A stretch of DNA of 24,683 nucleotides from an uncultured Eubacteriales bacterium (GCA_900555855.1 USML01000019.1:1-24683), one strand, 5' to 3'. Positions 1 to 8,266 are shown, numbered from the stretch's first letter. Program-made: numbers and translations. Notes: generated from the sequence alone by a model not told the origin.

Positions 1-37
1 CGTTGGTCAGGTTGCCAATGGCAGTGATCTTCAGCAT
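1..37 (-). CDS. ssb: Single-stranded DNA-binding protein, N-terminal fragment
   Basis: Only the first 12 codons lie in the window, reading MLKITAIGNLTN. This is the usual opening of SSB proteins carried by Firmicutes conjugative elements, where the first OB-fold strand contains a GNLT or GRLT motif. The ATG at 37-35 is preceded by an AGGAGA ribosome site about seven bases upstream. The gene follows the terminator at 84-120, so it either has its own promoter in the roughly 45 bases between or depends on readthrough from the surface operon. SSBs of such elements protect the transferred strand. The identification rests on a very short stretch and on context. Confidence 0.6.
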   Translation of the reverse strand, partial: MLKITAIGNLTN

Positions 38-83
38 AGTTCAGTTCTCCTTTTTTTGTTTGATATGTTGTTGAATGGGATAG

Positions 84-120
84 AAAAAGCGGCAGACGCT
101 CCGCTTCGTGCGTCTGCCGC
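84..120 (-). terminator. Intrinsic terminator after the adhesin gene
   Basis: A perfect 11-bp stem (GCGGCAGACGC at 89-99 pairing with 110-120) has a 10-base loop and is followed, on the minus strand, by five U residues (84-88). It begins 14 bases after the adhesin stop codon, so it ends the surface-protein operon before ssb. Confidence 0.9.
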
Positions 121-134
121 AGTTTTCATGTGAG

Positions 135-3100
135 TCAATAGCCCGTCTTGGGCAGTGTGGGAATGACAGGTTTTCCGTAGACCGTTGTGACCCAACGGCT
201 GATGCCCTGTACCCAGGTGCCGCCATAAGTGCCGCCGACATCGGCTACATTGACGAAGGAACCTGCGGACAGCCCGGTCACCGCCTTGCAGTGAAGGTAC
301 GGTTTCTCTACCTGCGCGAAGCCTGCGGGTGCCTGTCCGAACACGAACATGATCTCTGTCACGCGCTCATTGGATGCCAGCTTCAGCGCCGTGGCCGATG
401 CGGCAAGCGTATAGTTCTTCTGCGTAGACAGATTGTCGGCCAGTGTGCGGTGATCGCCGCCGTTGACGCGGTAGACGATCTTATAAGTACCGGGTCTGTT
501 GTAGGTGCCGGTCACTACGGTATCCAACCGCACCTGTGCCGGCAGCGTGTCGCGCCAGTAGAAATTGCTCAGGCTGACATTGGAGGTGTTGGCGATGCCG
601 GAGAACGCATAACGCACCGGCTGTCCGGCCACGATCTCCTTCGGTCCTGTTTTTGTGATAGCTACGCCGGTACTCAGGCTCTTGTCCTCCACCTCAAAGC
701 GCAGGATCTGACCCTCGTATTCCAGATAGGCAGTCAGCTCCTTGTCGTTGATACCATAATGCTCCGGCGCCTTGATCTCTCGCACATAGTAGCGGGACAG
801 GGGCAGTTGCTTGGAAACAGCCAGTCCTCGGCTGTTAGAGCGAATGGTATCGACCACATTGCCTGCTTTGTCAGTGATCTCAAAGACTGCGCCCTCCAGC
901 AGTGTCCCGGCTGGCAGGCCGTTGGTGGGATTATAGTCGGCAGACTTTTTCACGATCTGGATCTGGCCTGTGATGGGCGTGTTCTTCCATGTGATCGTAG
1001 AAGTGCCGCCGTATTCCACATAGAAGGTTTTGACTGTGGTATCCAGCACATAACCGTCCGCCGCCTGGATTTCCCGTACCAGATACTTGCCGTCCGTCAG
1101 CGTCTTGTCGATATAGACATAGCCGTTCTGGTCGGAGGTGTACTGGCCGATAGGGTTGCCCTTACTGTCCGAAACGAGGAAGGTCACGCCGTAAATGCCC
1201 TTGCCGGTCACACTGTCGATCTTGTGGATGAGCATGGAGCTGGCCTGTGTGTTCTCGACGGTCAGCGAGGTCGTCTTACCGGCTTTTACCTCAAAATTGT
1301 GCGGCGTGCTGTCCAACAGATAGCCCTTTGCGGCCTTGATTTCAGTCGCGGTGTACCAGCCATCCGCAAGCTGCGGGAGCGTGATAACGCCGTTGCTGTC
1401 CGTGGTATAAGTGCCGATGCGCTCACCATTCATCTTAGCGATCTCAAACTGCACACCCTTGATGCGCTCACCGCTGTCCGCGTCCACCTTGATGATCTGG
1501 CCGCCGCCGATGGGCGTGTTGGTAAAGGTCAGCGTCTGTGTGTCGTTGCGGTCTACCTTTACAGTCTGCGAGGTGCTGTCCAGCACATAGCCGTCCGGCG
1601 CTTTGACCTCCGTTACCACATAAGTATCCGGTTTGAGGTCCACCAGCTTGATCTGGCCATTGCTGTCCGTGGTGTAAATGCCATTAGAAGTGACCGTGCC
1701 GCCGTAGTTTCCGACAAACGAACCATCTGAGGTCGTGATTTTGAACTGCGCGCCGGGAAGCGGCTGCTTGGTCACGCTGTCGATCTTGTCGATGATAAGA
1801 TCGCCGTGTTTGCCGTTGGAAAACTCCACCGTCACCACATCCTGCTCCTTACCGGAGAGATAGACGGTCTGCGGCGTGTCGTCGATCTCATAGCCTGTGG
1901 GGGCTTTCGTTTCCTCAACGACATAGGTTCCGGCCTTCAGCCCGGTAATGACGATGGTGCCGTTGGCCGAGGTGGTGTATTCTCCGATGACCGTGCCGCC
2001 GGTGCCAGAGGTCCCGCCCAGATAGCGCACACGGAACTTCGCGCCTTGCAGCATGGTGCCGCTGTCTGCGTCCACCTTTTTGATGATGAGCGCTGAAAGG
2101 GGCGTGTTTTCAAAGGTCAGCACTTTGCCGGTGCCTGCCTGAATGAAACAGTCCTGCGTGGCCGGGTCTTTGATGGCGTAGCCCGCTGCCGGTTCCACTT
2201 CGGTCACACGATACCAGCCGTCGCGCAGCTTGGTGAGTTTGATCTGACCGTTTTCATCGGTGAAATAAGTGCCGAGGTCATTCAGTTCTCCAGTGAAGCT
2301 GTTGTTGCTGGCATAGGTGATGTGGAACTTTGCGCCCTTGATAGGGTCTTTCGTAATGCTGTCCACCTTGTCGATGGTCAGCGTAGGCTTGGGATAATTG
2401 CGGAAACGCACTGTGCCGGTTTTGTTGGGAACGAGGGTGATGGTCTGGGGTTCGCTGTCCAGCAGATAACCATCCGGCACACTGGTTTCACGCACCACAT
2501 ACACGCCGGGGTCAAGGGCGGTGAGCAGAGCCTCGCCGTTGGCGTCGGTCTTGACGGTGGTGAGCGTACTGCTGTCTGCCTTATTTACGGTGAAAGTTAC
2601 ACCAGAGATCGGTGTGCCGGTCACAGCATCAGCCTTCACGATTTTGAGGTTGGGCTTCTTCTCATTGTTCACCACCAGTGTGCTGTCCTTGCCGGGGAAC
2701 AGCTCTGCATGGTATTCTGTGTCGTTCAGTACATAGCCGCTGGGCGCTGCGATCTCCTTGACCGAGTACACGCCCGGTTCCAAATCAGAGATGGAGATGC
2801 GCCCGTTGGTGTCAGTCACGCGGTCGAGATAGTGGCTGCCGTCCTCGATTTTTGCGATCCTAAAGGTTGCACCGGCGAGATAGGTGTCGTTCTCCGCGTC
2901 GTATTTCACCACAGACAGAACCGGTTTCTCCGTGTTGGTGAACACGAAACGAGCATTTTCTCCGGCATTGATCTGGATGATACGCTTGTCATCATCCATC
3001 AGATAACCATTCGGCGCGGTGATCTCCTCCACGGTGTACGCGCCCGGCTCCAGTGCGGTCAGGTCGATCTCGCCGTTCTTGTCGGTCACATATTCCTTGG

Positions 3101-5048
3101 AGAAGGTGCCGCCCACCAGAGAAATGCGGAACTTGACATTGGTCAGCGGCTCCATCGTGCGGCTGTCCACCTTGATGATGTGGATACCGGGCTTGACGGT
3201 GTTGAAGAAGGTCAGTGTTTTGATACCGCCGCCTGCGGTCAGATTGATCTGCTGCGGTGTGCTGTCCAGCACATAGCCTGCACTGGTGGAAACCTCTTTC
3301 ACCAGATAGGTTCCCGGCTGGAGGTCGGCCAGGCGGATCTGTCCCATCTCGTCCGTGGAGAACGAGCCGATGAGGACAGTATCGCGGGTAACTTCAAAGG
3401 TCACATCGGGCAGAACTTCGTGGGTCTGCTCATCATATTTGGTGATGATAAGACCCGGTTTGGCCTGATTTTTCAGCACAAAGCTGGTTTCCGTGCCGGA
3501 AGTCACATTCACGGTGTAGGTCTGGTCGTCCTTGACATAGCCGCCGGGGGCAGACACCTCGCGCACCTGATATGCACCGGGCTTCAGCTTGTCGAAGTAC
3601 ACGCTGCCGCCGAGATCAGTTTTTCCGGTCTGCGTAACACCGCTTTCAATATGCTTGATCTCCACCGTTGCCCCTGCGAGAGAAGCGCCACTGTCCGCGT
3701 CGATCTTGTCCACGCGCAGATTGCCGTAGGTTGCGTTTTCAAAGGTGACAGTCGCGGTATTGCCGTAGTCCACGGAAACGGTCTTGGTAGTTTCCGTGCC
3801 CAGAAGGTGCCACTTGGGCGCTGCTTTCTCTGTAATGACATACTGGCCGGAGAGGGTCAGCGGAATAATGATCTTGCCGCTGGTATCCGTGACAAAGCTG
3901 CCGAGGACCGTCCCATCCGGTGCCTTTACCTCGAAAGTTGCGCCAGAAAGGGGCGTATTCGTTCCGGTTTCTACCTTTTTGATGATAAGGGTAGTTTCTG
4001 TGGACGTTTCCGGTTCGTCTGGGATATCAGACGGCGTGGAAGAATAGCGGCTGAAGGTAGACTGGCGGATTTCCGTCGTAGGATCGGTGTCGCACATATA
4101 GCGCTGGAGGGTGCCATACTTGCTGGTTTCCGCGCATAGGGCATAGTAGATGGCATACTTGTAGACATTGGCGTGGAGCGACATCTGCACCGCGCCGGTC
4201 TGGTCGCTTACGCTGTCCTTGGGGTACAGCACCTTGAACTGACCGGCATAGCTGGCACCATTGGACGAGGTCCTGATCTTAGTGATGTCGTTGTTGTTCA
4301 TGTCTACGATGCGGGTGCCCTCCGGCACTTCATCGGGCATGGTGAATCCGATGTCGATGTCATAGTCGCAAACCCATGTTTCCGAATCCGCTGTGAACAC
4401 CTGCTGCAAGTATTCCTTGCCGTCTATGGTGACGGGATAGGCGGAGTCCTTGTCCGCCGTTACGGTGATGGTAGGCTGCGGCACACGGTTCCACCAGATA
4501 CCGCGCTTGTAGATGTCCTTTGCCGCCGCCAGCAGTTTTTCGCCGCGTTCCTTCTCTACACCGGACAGGGATGGGTTGACCTTCAACCGGTCAATGCTCC
4601 AGCCGTCGATGAGATAGCACCAGAGCGCCATCTTCGTGGCGTAGTACGCCTGATGCTTATTGTCCAGCTTAAGTTCAGACAGACCGCGATGCGGGTAGCC
4701 ATTGGCGATGATGCCGACGATCTTCGGGTCGTTGCTGGCCTCGTTTGCAATATACTTGATGCTCGTGCCGGGACTGACCGACTGCGGCACACCCTTTGTT
4801 GTAGGGTTGATGCAGTAGGCCGGGATTTCCTTGATCGCGCCGCTGGCCGACTTGAAATTGAAGTAGGTATAGGACTGGGAACGGACAACGCCGTTCATGC
4901 TGAGATAGGACATTTTATAGCCGCCGTTGGTGATGTTCACCTCGCCCAGCGCACCGCCGATGGTGCTGCTGCCGGCAAGTGCGGTGGTCGGGAGCATCCC
5001 AAGCGCCATCACCAGCACAAGGAACATAGAAATCAATCGTTTTTTCAA
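135..5048 (-). CDS. Giant SpaA-type surface protein with twelve Cna-B repeats, ending at LPKTGY
   Basis: This secreted adhesin or pilin-like protein has about 1637 residues. A signal peptide (MKKRLISMFLVLVMALGM, ending near TALA) precedes an N-terminal region to about residue 350. That region resembles a thioester domain, with YCINP at Cys79 and an ATKMALW segment where the partner Gln is Lys139. Twelve Cna-B/prealbumin-like repeats of about 92 residues follow. Each has a K-x-D-type first strand, an internal Glu (E-x-x-A-P-x-G-Y-like) and a closing F-x-N-like strand, the triad expected for Lys-Asn isopeptide bonds; the last ends in VED instead. A final domain of about 180 residues stops at LPKTGY with no hydrophobic segment or basic tail. 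I chose the TTG at 5048 because GGAGGT lies six bases upstream; the GTG at 5054 touches it. The sortase gene is 15 bases upstream. Likely roles are mating-pair contact or host adhesion. Confidence 0.85.
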   Translation of the reverse strand: MKKRLISMFLVLVMALGMLPTTALAGSSTIGGALGEVNITNGGYKMSYLSMNGVVRSQSYTYFNFKSASGAIKEIPAYCINPTTKGVPQSVSPGTSIKYIANEASNDPKIVGIIANGYPHRGLSELKLDNKHQAYYATKMALWCYLIDGWSIDRLKVNPSLSGVEKERGEKLLAAAKDIYKRGIWWNRVPQPTITVTADKDSAYPVTIDGKEYLQQVFTADSETWVCDYDIDIGFTMPDEVPEGTRIVDMNNNDITKIRTSSNGASYAGQFKVLYPKDSVSDQTGAVQMSLHANVYKYAIYYALCAETSKYGTLQRYMCDTDPTTEIRQSTFSRYSSTPSDIPDEPETSTETTLIIKKVETGTNTPLSGATFEVKAPDGTVLGSFVTDTSGKIIIPLTLSGQYVITEKAAPKWHLLGTETTKTVSVDYGNTATVTFENATYGNLRVDKIDADSGASLAGATVEIKHIESGVTQTGKTDLGGSVYFDKLKPGAYQVREVSAPGGYVKDDQTYTVNVTSGTETSFVLKNQAKPGLIITKYDEQTHEVLPDVTFEVTRDTVLIGSFSTDEMGQIRLADLQPGTYLVKEVSTSAGYVLDSTPQQINLTAGGGIKTLTFFNTVKPGIHIIKVDSRTMEPLTNVKFRISLVGGTFSKEYVTDKNGEIDLTALEPGAYTVEEITAPNGYLMDDDKRIIQINAGENARFVFTNTEKPVLSVVKYDAENDTYLAGATFRIAKIEDGSHYLDRVTDTNGRISISDLEPGVYSVKEIAAPSGYVLNDTEYHAELFPGKDSTLVVNNEKKPNLKIVKADAVTGTPISGVTFTVNKADSSTLTTVKTDANGEALLTALDPGVYVVRETSVPDGYLLDSEPQTITLVPNKTGTVRFRNYPKPTLTIDKVDSITKDPIKGAKFHITYASNNSFTGELNDLGTYFTDENGQIKLTKLRDGWYRVTEVEPAAGYAIKDPATQDCFIQAGTGKVLTFENTPLSALIIKKVDADSGTMLQGAKFRVRYLGGTSGTGGTVIGEYTTSANGTIVITGLKAGTYVVEETKAPTGYEIDDTPQTVYLSGKEQDVVTVEFSNGKHGDLIIDKIDSVTKQPLPGAQFKITTSDGSFVGNYGGTVTSNGIYTTDSNGQIKLVDLKPDTYVVTEVKAPDGYVLDSTSQTVKVDRNDTQTLTFTNTPIGGGQIIKVDADSGERIKGVQFEIAKMNGERIGTYTTDSNGVITLPQLADGWYTATEIKAAKGYLLDSTPHNFEVKAGKTTSLTVENTQASSMLIHKIDSVTGKGIYGVTFLVSDSKGNPIGQYTSDQNGYVYIDKTLTDGKYLVREIQAADGYVLDTTVKTFYVEYGGTSTITWKNTPITGQIQIVKKSADYNPTNGLPAGTLLEGAVFEITDKAGNVVDTIRSNSRGLAVSKQLPLSRYYVREIKAPEHYGINDKELTAYLEYEGQILRFEVEDKSLSTGVAITKTGPKEIVAGQPVRYAFSGIANTSNVSLSNFYWRDTLPAQVRLDTVVTGTYNRPGTYKIVYRVNGGDHRTLADNLSTQKNYTLAASATALKLASNERVTEIMFVFGQAPAGFAQVEKPYLHCKAVTGLSAGSFVNVADVGGTYGGTWVQGISRWVTTVYGKPVIPTLPKTGY

Positions 5049-5063
5049 GGTCACACCTCCAAT

Positions 5064-5837
5064 TTATTGTGCTGCTGCTCGGACCATCCATCGGTACGAG
5101 GGCTGATCCATGACACAGGTGTACAGAGTCAGGCAGTTCTCATCAGAAGCAGAGGTTCCGCTGGTATCGGTGTACAGCACCTTGGAAACACTGCGGACCG
5201 TGTAGCTTCTGGTGCCGAGCTTCGTCGTATAGGTGATGATGGTTCCTGTTTTCAGCGTATGGATCTTACCAAAATGATTAGCAACGCCTCGGTTATGCCC
5301 CGCAAGGCAGACATTTCCGTCCCATACGCTCGTTTCTGAGAAGTGTCCCGCCCCTTTCCGCAGTGCGGCACTGTCCGTACCCTGGTAGACCTTGACATTC
5401 AGACCGATGGACGGAATGCTCAGAGTTCCAAGATGATCGTCATTGTAATAGAGGTTTGGCGTGACCGCCGTAAAGGATGCGCCAGTCCAATGATCCGCAG
5501 TCGAGTCAACCGTCGGATAACTTACTTCGCTGCTATCCGTTTTGACTGAGCTGATCAGTCCGCCGGACATTGCACCGGGGAGCAGGTTCGGCGTTAACGG
5601 CTCGCCGCTGCCCGGCAGATAGCTGGTGGCCGTTCCAAAACCGGGCGGGATCAGGGCGGTGTTTTTTCCGCGATCCACATTGTTCGATTCCTGCTCGTAC
5701 ACAGTTCCTTCACTGGTGGGTGTGCCGAACAGATAGTCCTCCGGCGCATCTACGGTGTATTCCAATGCGCTGGCCTGTCCAACACACAGAGTACAGAGAG
5801 CCGCAGCCGCGATCAGGCTACGAAGTTTCATTTTCAC
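5064..5837 (-). CDS. Sortase family transpeptidase
   Basis: This 257-residue protein has the sortase catalytic triad: His181 in LAGHNRG, Cys241 in TLYTC, and Arg249 in SYRWMVRA, eight residues before the C-terminus. The TLxTC box and compact C-terminus resemble class D or B-like sortases; the class is uncertain. Residues 1-24 look like a cleavable signal peptide (basic start, Ala/Leu core, QASA before Leu25), followed by a disordered Pro/Ser/Thr-rich stretch to about 130. No other membrane segment is visible, which is unusual because most sortases are membrane-anchored. The GTG at 5837 is favoured: AGGGGG lies about seven bases upstream, and the codon overlaps the stop of the preceding gene. 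An ATG two codons later is possible. Its presumed substrate is the LPKTG adhesin encoded directly downstream. Confidence 0.88.
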   Translation of the reverse strand: MKMKLRSLIAAAALCTLCVGQASALEYTVDAPEDYLFGTPTSEGTVYEQESNNVDRGKNTALIPPGFGTATSYLPGSGEPLTPNLLPGAMSGGLISSVKTDSSEVSYPTVDSTADHWTGASFTAVTPNLYYNDDHLGTLSIPSIGLNVKVYQGTDSAALRKGAGHFSETSVWDGNVCLAGHNRGVANHFGKIHTLKTGTIITYTTKLGTRSYTVRSVSKVLYTDTSGTSASDENCLTLYTCVMDQPSYRWMVRAAAQ

Positions 5838-6745
5838 GATTCGTCCCCCTTTCTTTTTTTCTTTTTGATCTGTGTTGCTGCTCCGCCGAGAATTGCTCCC
5901 AGCAGTGCCGCGCCGCCAAGCACAATGGGCAGGCGGTGATCCGTTTCTTCCACCGGCTTTTCCGCTTCCAGAGGCATACTGTCAAAGATCGCTGTGTAAA
6001 CGACAGTATCACAGCTTGTTTTTGTGACCCTGCCGGAGTAATCCGCAGTGACCGTGTAACCGGTCACATACTGACTGCTGCTTTCGCCGGTGTACTGTGC
6101 GGTAGCACAGTAGCGCACCACGGCTTCGTCTGCTTCGGTTTGGTAAGCGCTGTCCCACCGGACATCTGCCAGCGTGAGGGTATGGCCATTGTCCTGAATC
6201 GTCTTGGGGATCAGAGCTACATCGGCATCCGACAAATTGGGATAGGTGCGCGTCGCTGAGAGGGTGCGTTTCTTTGTACCATACCCGTCCGCAGTTACCT
6301 TGACGCTGGTATGGTCCAGTGTCAGAACTCCGGTATGACCATCCTCTGTGGTGACCTCTTTCTGCGCGTCCAGTCTCTGGAGGATCTGCTCCATCTCTTT
6401 GGTATCGCTGGACAGCTTGACCGTTTCGCTGTGTTCTTTCGTATCTACGCCAATCTTATCCTCTTTCGTCATGTCCAAAAGGTAATACCGTCTGCCGTCG
6501 CGCTCAAAGTCTGCGACAGGGAGTTTTTGCGGGTCATCCGAAACGCTCAGCTGGTAGGTCTTTCGGATCATGGGATTCCCGGCGTCATCTTCGGTCATTT
6601 CCACCGAAGTGGGATAATACGAAGACTTATTTTCGGTTTTGGTTGCTGGCTGCTGTGTGGGATCTGCTGCGAAAGCAGTGACAGTCAGCGCTGCCGTCAG
6701 CACGAGCACGAGCGCCGTGCTGCGAACAAATTTCCTCGGTCTCAT
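5834..6745 (-). CDS. Secreted, C-terminally membrane-anchored protein of the ICE surface module
   Basis: I do not recognise a named family in this 303-residue protein. It opens with a signal peptide (MRPRKFVRSTALVLVLTAAL, ending near AFAA), continues as a soluble extracellular region rich in Thr, Asp and Lys, and ends with one transmembrane helix (about 271-292, Gly/Ala/Leu-rich) and a cytoplasmic KKKKRK tail. This is the layout of a cell-surface protein held by its own C-terminal helix, with no LPXTG motif. An AGGAGG site lies eight bases before the ATG. Its stop overlaps the sortase start, so the two are probably translationally coupled. It may display, anchor or receive the sortase product, or take part in mating-pair contact; that is inference from position only. 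Confidence 0.75.
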   Translation of the reverse strand: MRPRKFVRSTALVLVLTAALTVTAFAADPTQQPATKTENKSSYYPTSVEMTEDDAGNPMIRKTYQLSVSDDPQKLPVADFERDGRRYYLLDMTKEDKIGVDTKEHSETVKLSSDTKEMEQILQRLDAQKEVTTEDGHTGVLTLDHTSVKVTADGYGTKKRTLSATRTYPNLSDADVALIPKTIQDNGHTLTLADVRWDSAYQTEADEAVVRYCATAQYTGESSSQYVTGYTVTADYSGRVTKTSCDTVVYTAIFDSMPLEAEKPVEETDHRLPIVLGGAALLGAILGGAATQIKKKKRKGDES

Positions 6746-6793
6746 CGTGTTTTCCTCCTTGTTGTTTTTTCCGGCTATTGTGGATCGATCGCG

Positions 6794-7717
6794 TCATCGC
6801 CCCCTTTCCAGCGCTTTCCTTTTTTGTAGGTACTCATTCCAGTCCTTCCCGCTGCGGGGCTTCTCCTGTGATATCTCATATCCCAGTTCCGCGTATTTTT
6901 TTCGGAGCTGTTCCGCCGTTTCTTGTCCCGGTGTATCCATATCCAAGCAAAGAACGATCCGCTTGATCTGGGGATTGTTCCGAAGATAGGTTCGCAAGGC
7001 ACCATCATACAGACCGCACAAGGCGACTGCATTGCAGCAGCTTCGGTGGAGGGTGTAATAACTCATAAGGTCGATAGGCGCTTCAAAGACTCGGACTTGG
7101 TCGGAAACAGGATCGCAAGAGATAGCGAAGCCAATGTCTTTGTCACTGCCGGATACATCTCCGCGAAACCCTTTCCCGTCGCGGTCATAGGTGCCGCGCA
7201 GACCTGCATATCTGGCTTGTCCGGTGTGATCTCTGCCAACAAAAACGCAGTTGTGATGGACTGCATCCTCATACAGTGATCCGCTGTTCATAAACTGACG
7301 GATCACCTGTGCGGCGATGCCGCGTTTGCGAAGATAAGCGAATACGCGGCGGTCATCGGCATTGCGCGGAGGCAATGCAAACTCTTTTGGCGGCTCGTCC
7401 TGCTTGGTGACTGGTTTTGTTTTGACAGGAGCGTCTCTGGCCTTGCCTTGAAAGGTCAACAGGTACTCTACTGCCTCCGGAAAAGACTGGTTGCAGAAAT
7501 GCTGTAGGAAAGTGATCGCGTCGCCGCCGATGCCTTGAGAGTAGCGGAACCAGGTGCGTCGATCCTTGATCCGCAAGCTGTCCATTTCTGCGGTGGTGTA
7601 GTACCTGCCGATGCGTTTGACCTGATAACCCAGATGGGTCAGCAGCTCCGGCAGGTCGGTTTCTCTGGCAGTCTGCATTTCTGTGTCTGTGAAGCGTCTT
7701 TTGATCTCGCTTGTCAT
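6794..7717 (-). CDS. DUF3991 and TOPRIM domain-containing protein
   Basis: This 307-residue protein matches the DUF3991/TOPRIM architecture common on Firmicutes conjugative elements. Residues 20-90 form the primase-like N-terminal module, containing WFRYSQGIGGDAITFL, without an obvious zinc-finger CHC2 motif. Residues 205-295 form a TOPRIM fold: the conserved Glu is E212 in VFEAPIDLMSY, the DxD pair is D259/D261 in LCLDMDTPG, and SGKDWNEYL closes the domain. TOPRIM domains bind Mg2+ and handle DNA ends or primers, so a role in priming or processing transferred DNA is plausible but unproven. The ATG at 7717 has AGGAGGG seven bases upstream, so the extra ten codons back to a TTG at 7747 are rejected; those would also begin inside the terminator hairpin. 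Confidence 0.85.
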   Translation of the reverse strand: MTSEIKRRFTDTEMQTARETDLPELLTHLGYQVKRIGRYYTTAEMDSLRIKDRRTWFRYSQGIGGDAITFLQHFCNQSFPEAVEYLLTFQGKARDAPVKTKPVTKQDEPPKEFALPPRNADDRRVFAYLRKRGIAAQVIRQFMNSGSLYEDAVHHNCVFVGRDHTGQARYAGLRGTYDRDGKGFRGDVSGSDKDIGFAISCDPVSDQVRVFEAPIDLMSYYTLHRSCCNAVALCGLYDGALRTYLRNNPQIKRIVLCLDMDTPGQETAEQLRKKYAELGYEISQEKPRSGKDWNEYLQKRKALERGR

Positions 7718-7745
7718 TGTGATGCCCTCCTTTCTGGTGAAACGC

Positions 7746-7795
7746 AAAAAGCCACCCAGGGCATCCGAATATCTCGGATGCCCTGAGTGGCTTTT
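7746..7795 (-). terminator. Strong hairpin between the RHH gene and the DUF3991 gene
   Basis: A 21-bp stem with a single C/A mismatch pairs 7747-7768 with 7774-7795 around a five-base loop. On the minus strand the stem runs into an A/U-rich foot with five U residues at 7750-7746. It follows the RHH stop by 39 bases and ends about 15 bases before the next ribosome site. It should terminate most transcripts, so the downstream operon needs either readthrough or its own promoter; I see no convincing promoter in the short gap left. Confidence 0.85.
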
Positions 7796-7834
7796 CCCTA
7801 AATCGTGTTCTTTTGTTTTGGCTTTTATGTGGGC

Positions 7835-8266
7835 TTACACGGCTTTATCTTCGTTGGGGGTGTCCGTGCCTGTGGGGACGGTCTCGTTGGCTACACAGGG
7901 CGCGACAGGGGCCTCAGTGGGGGTGTTCTGCTCTGTGGCGTTCTCAGTGTCCGCTTCGTCCAGCGCCTGCGTGATCAGGTTCAGCACGAAGTCTCGCTGG
8001 GTGAGCTTTTTGCCGGTTCGGAGCGTCTCGCGCTCCAAGTGACGCTTGATGCGCTGGAAGAGTTCTTCGGGAATCTGGAATGCCATGGTTCTGCCTTTTT
8101 CAGTCATTTGAATGCCGCCTTTCTGATTTTCCATCATGTTGTAATAGTCTTGGATGAGGTTGGCGATGTACTCGCTGGTGGTCTGGCCCAGCCGTTCCCG
8201 TTCTTCGCTGACCCGCTCGTGCAGGTCAATGGGGATCTGAGCGCACAAGTTTTTGGTGGTTGCCAT
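7835..8266 (-). CDS. Tandem ribbon-helix-helix DNA-binding protein
   Basis: This 143-residue protein contains two consecutive strand-helix-helix units. Unit 1 spans about residues 5-43 (strand around LCAQIPID, then helices, with TTSEYIANLIQDYY as helix B). Unit 2 spans about 59-104 (MAFQIPEELFQRI, then LTQRDFVLNLITQAL). The tail from about 105 is acidic, Thr/Pro-rich and probably disordered. RHH proteins usually act as dimers that insert a two-stranded ribbon into the major groove. On conjugative elements they are repressors or relaxosome accessory factors. The ATG at 8266 has an AGAGGTG site. A second ATG at 8107 (residue 54), behind AAAGGCGG, could give a 90-residue product with unit 2 alone. 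The gene is followed by the hairpin at 7746-7795. Confidence 0.75.
   Translation of the reverse strand: MATTKNLCAQIPIDLHERVSEERERLGQTTSEYIANLIQDYYNMMENQKGGIQMTEKGRTMAFQIPEELFQRIKRHLERETLRTGKKLTQRDFVLNLITQALDEADTENATEQNTPTEAPVAPCVANETVPTGTDTPNEDKAV

Noticed and set aside
108..1730. Long plus-strand open frame opposite the adhesin gene
   Set aside because: It is a codon-bias shadow of the Cna-B repeats: no ribosome site, no recognisable domain, and the minus frame has a clear signal peptide and repeats.
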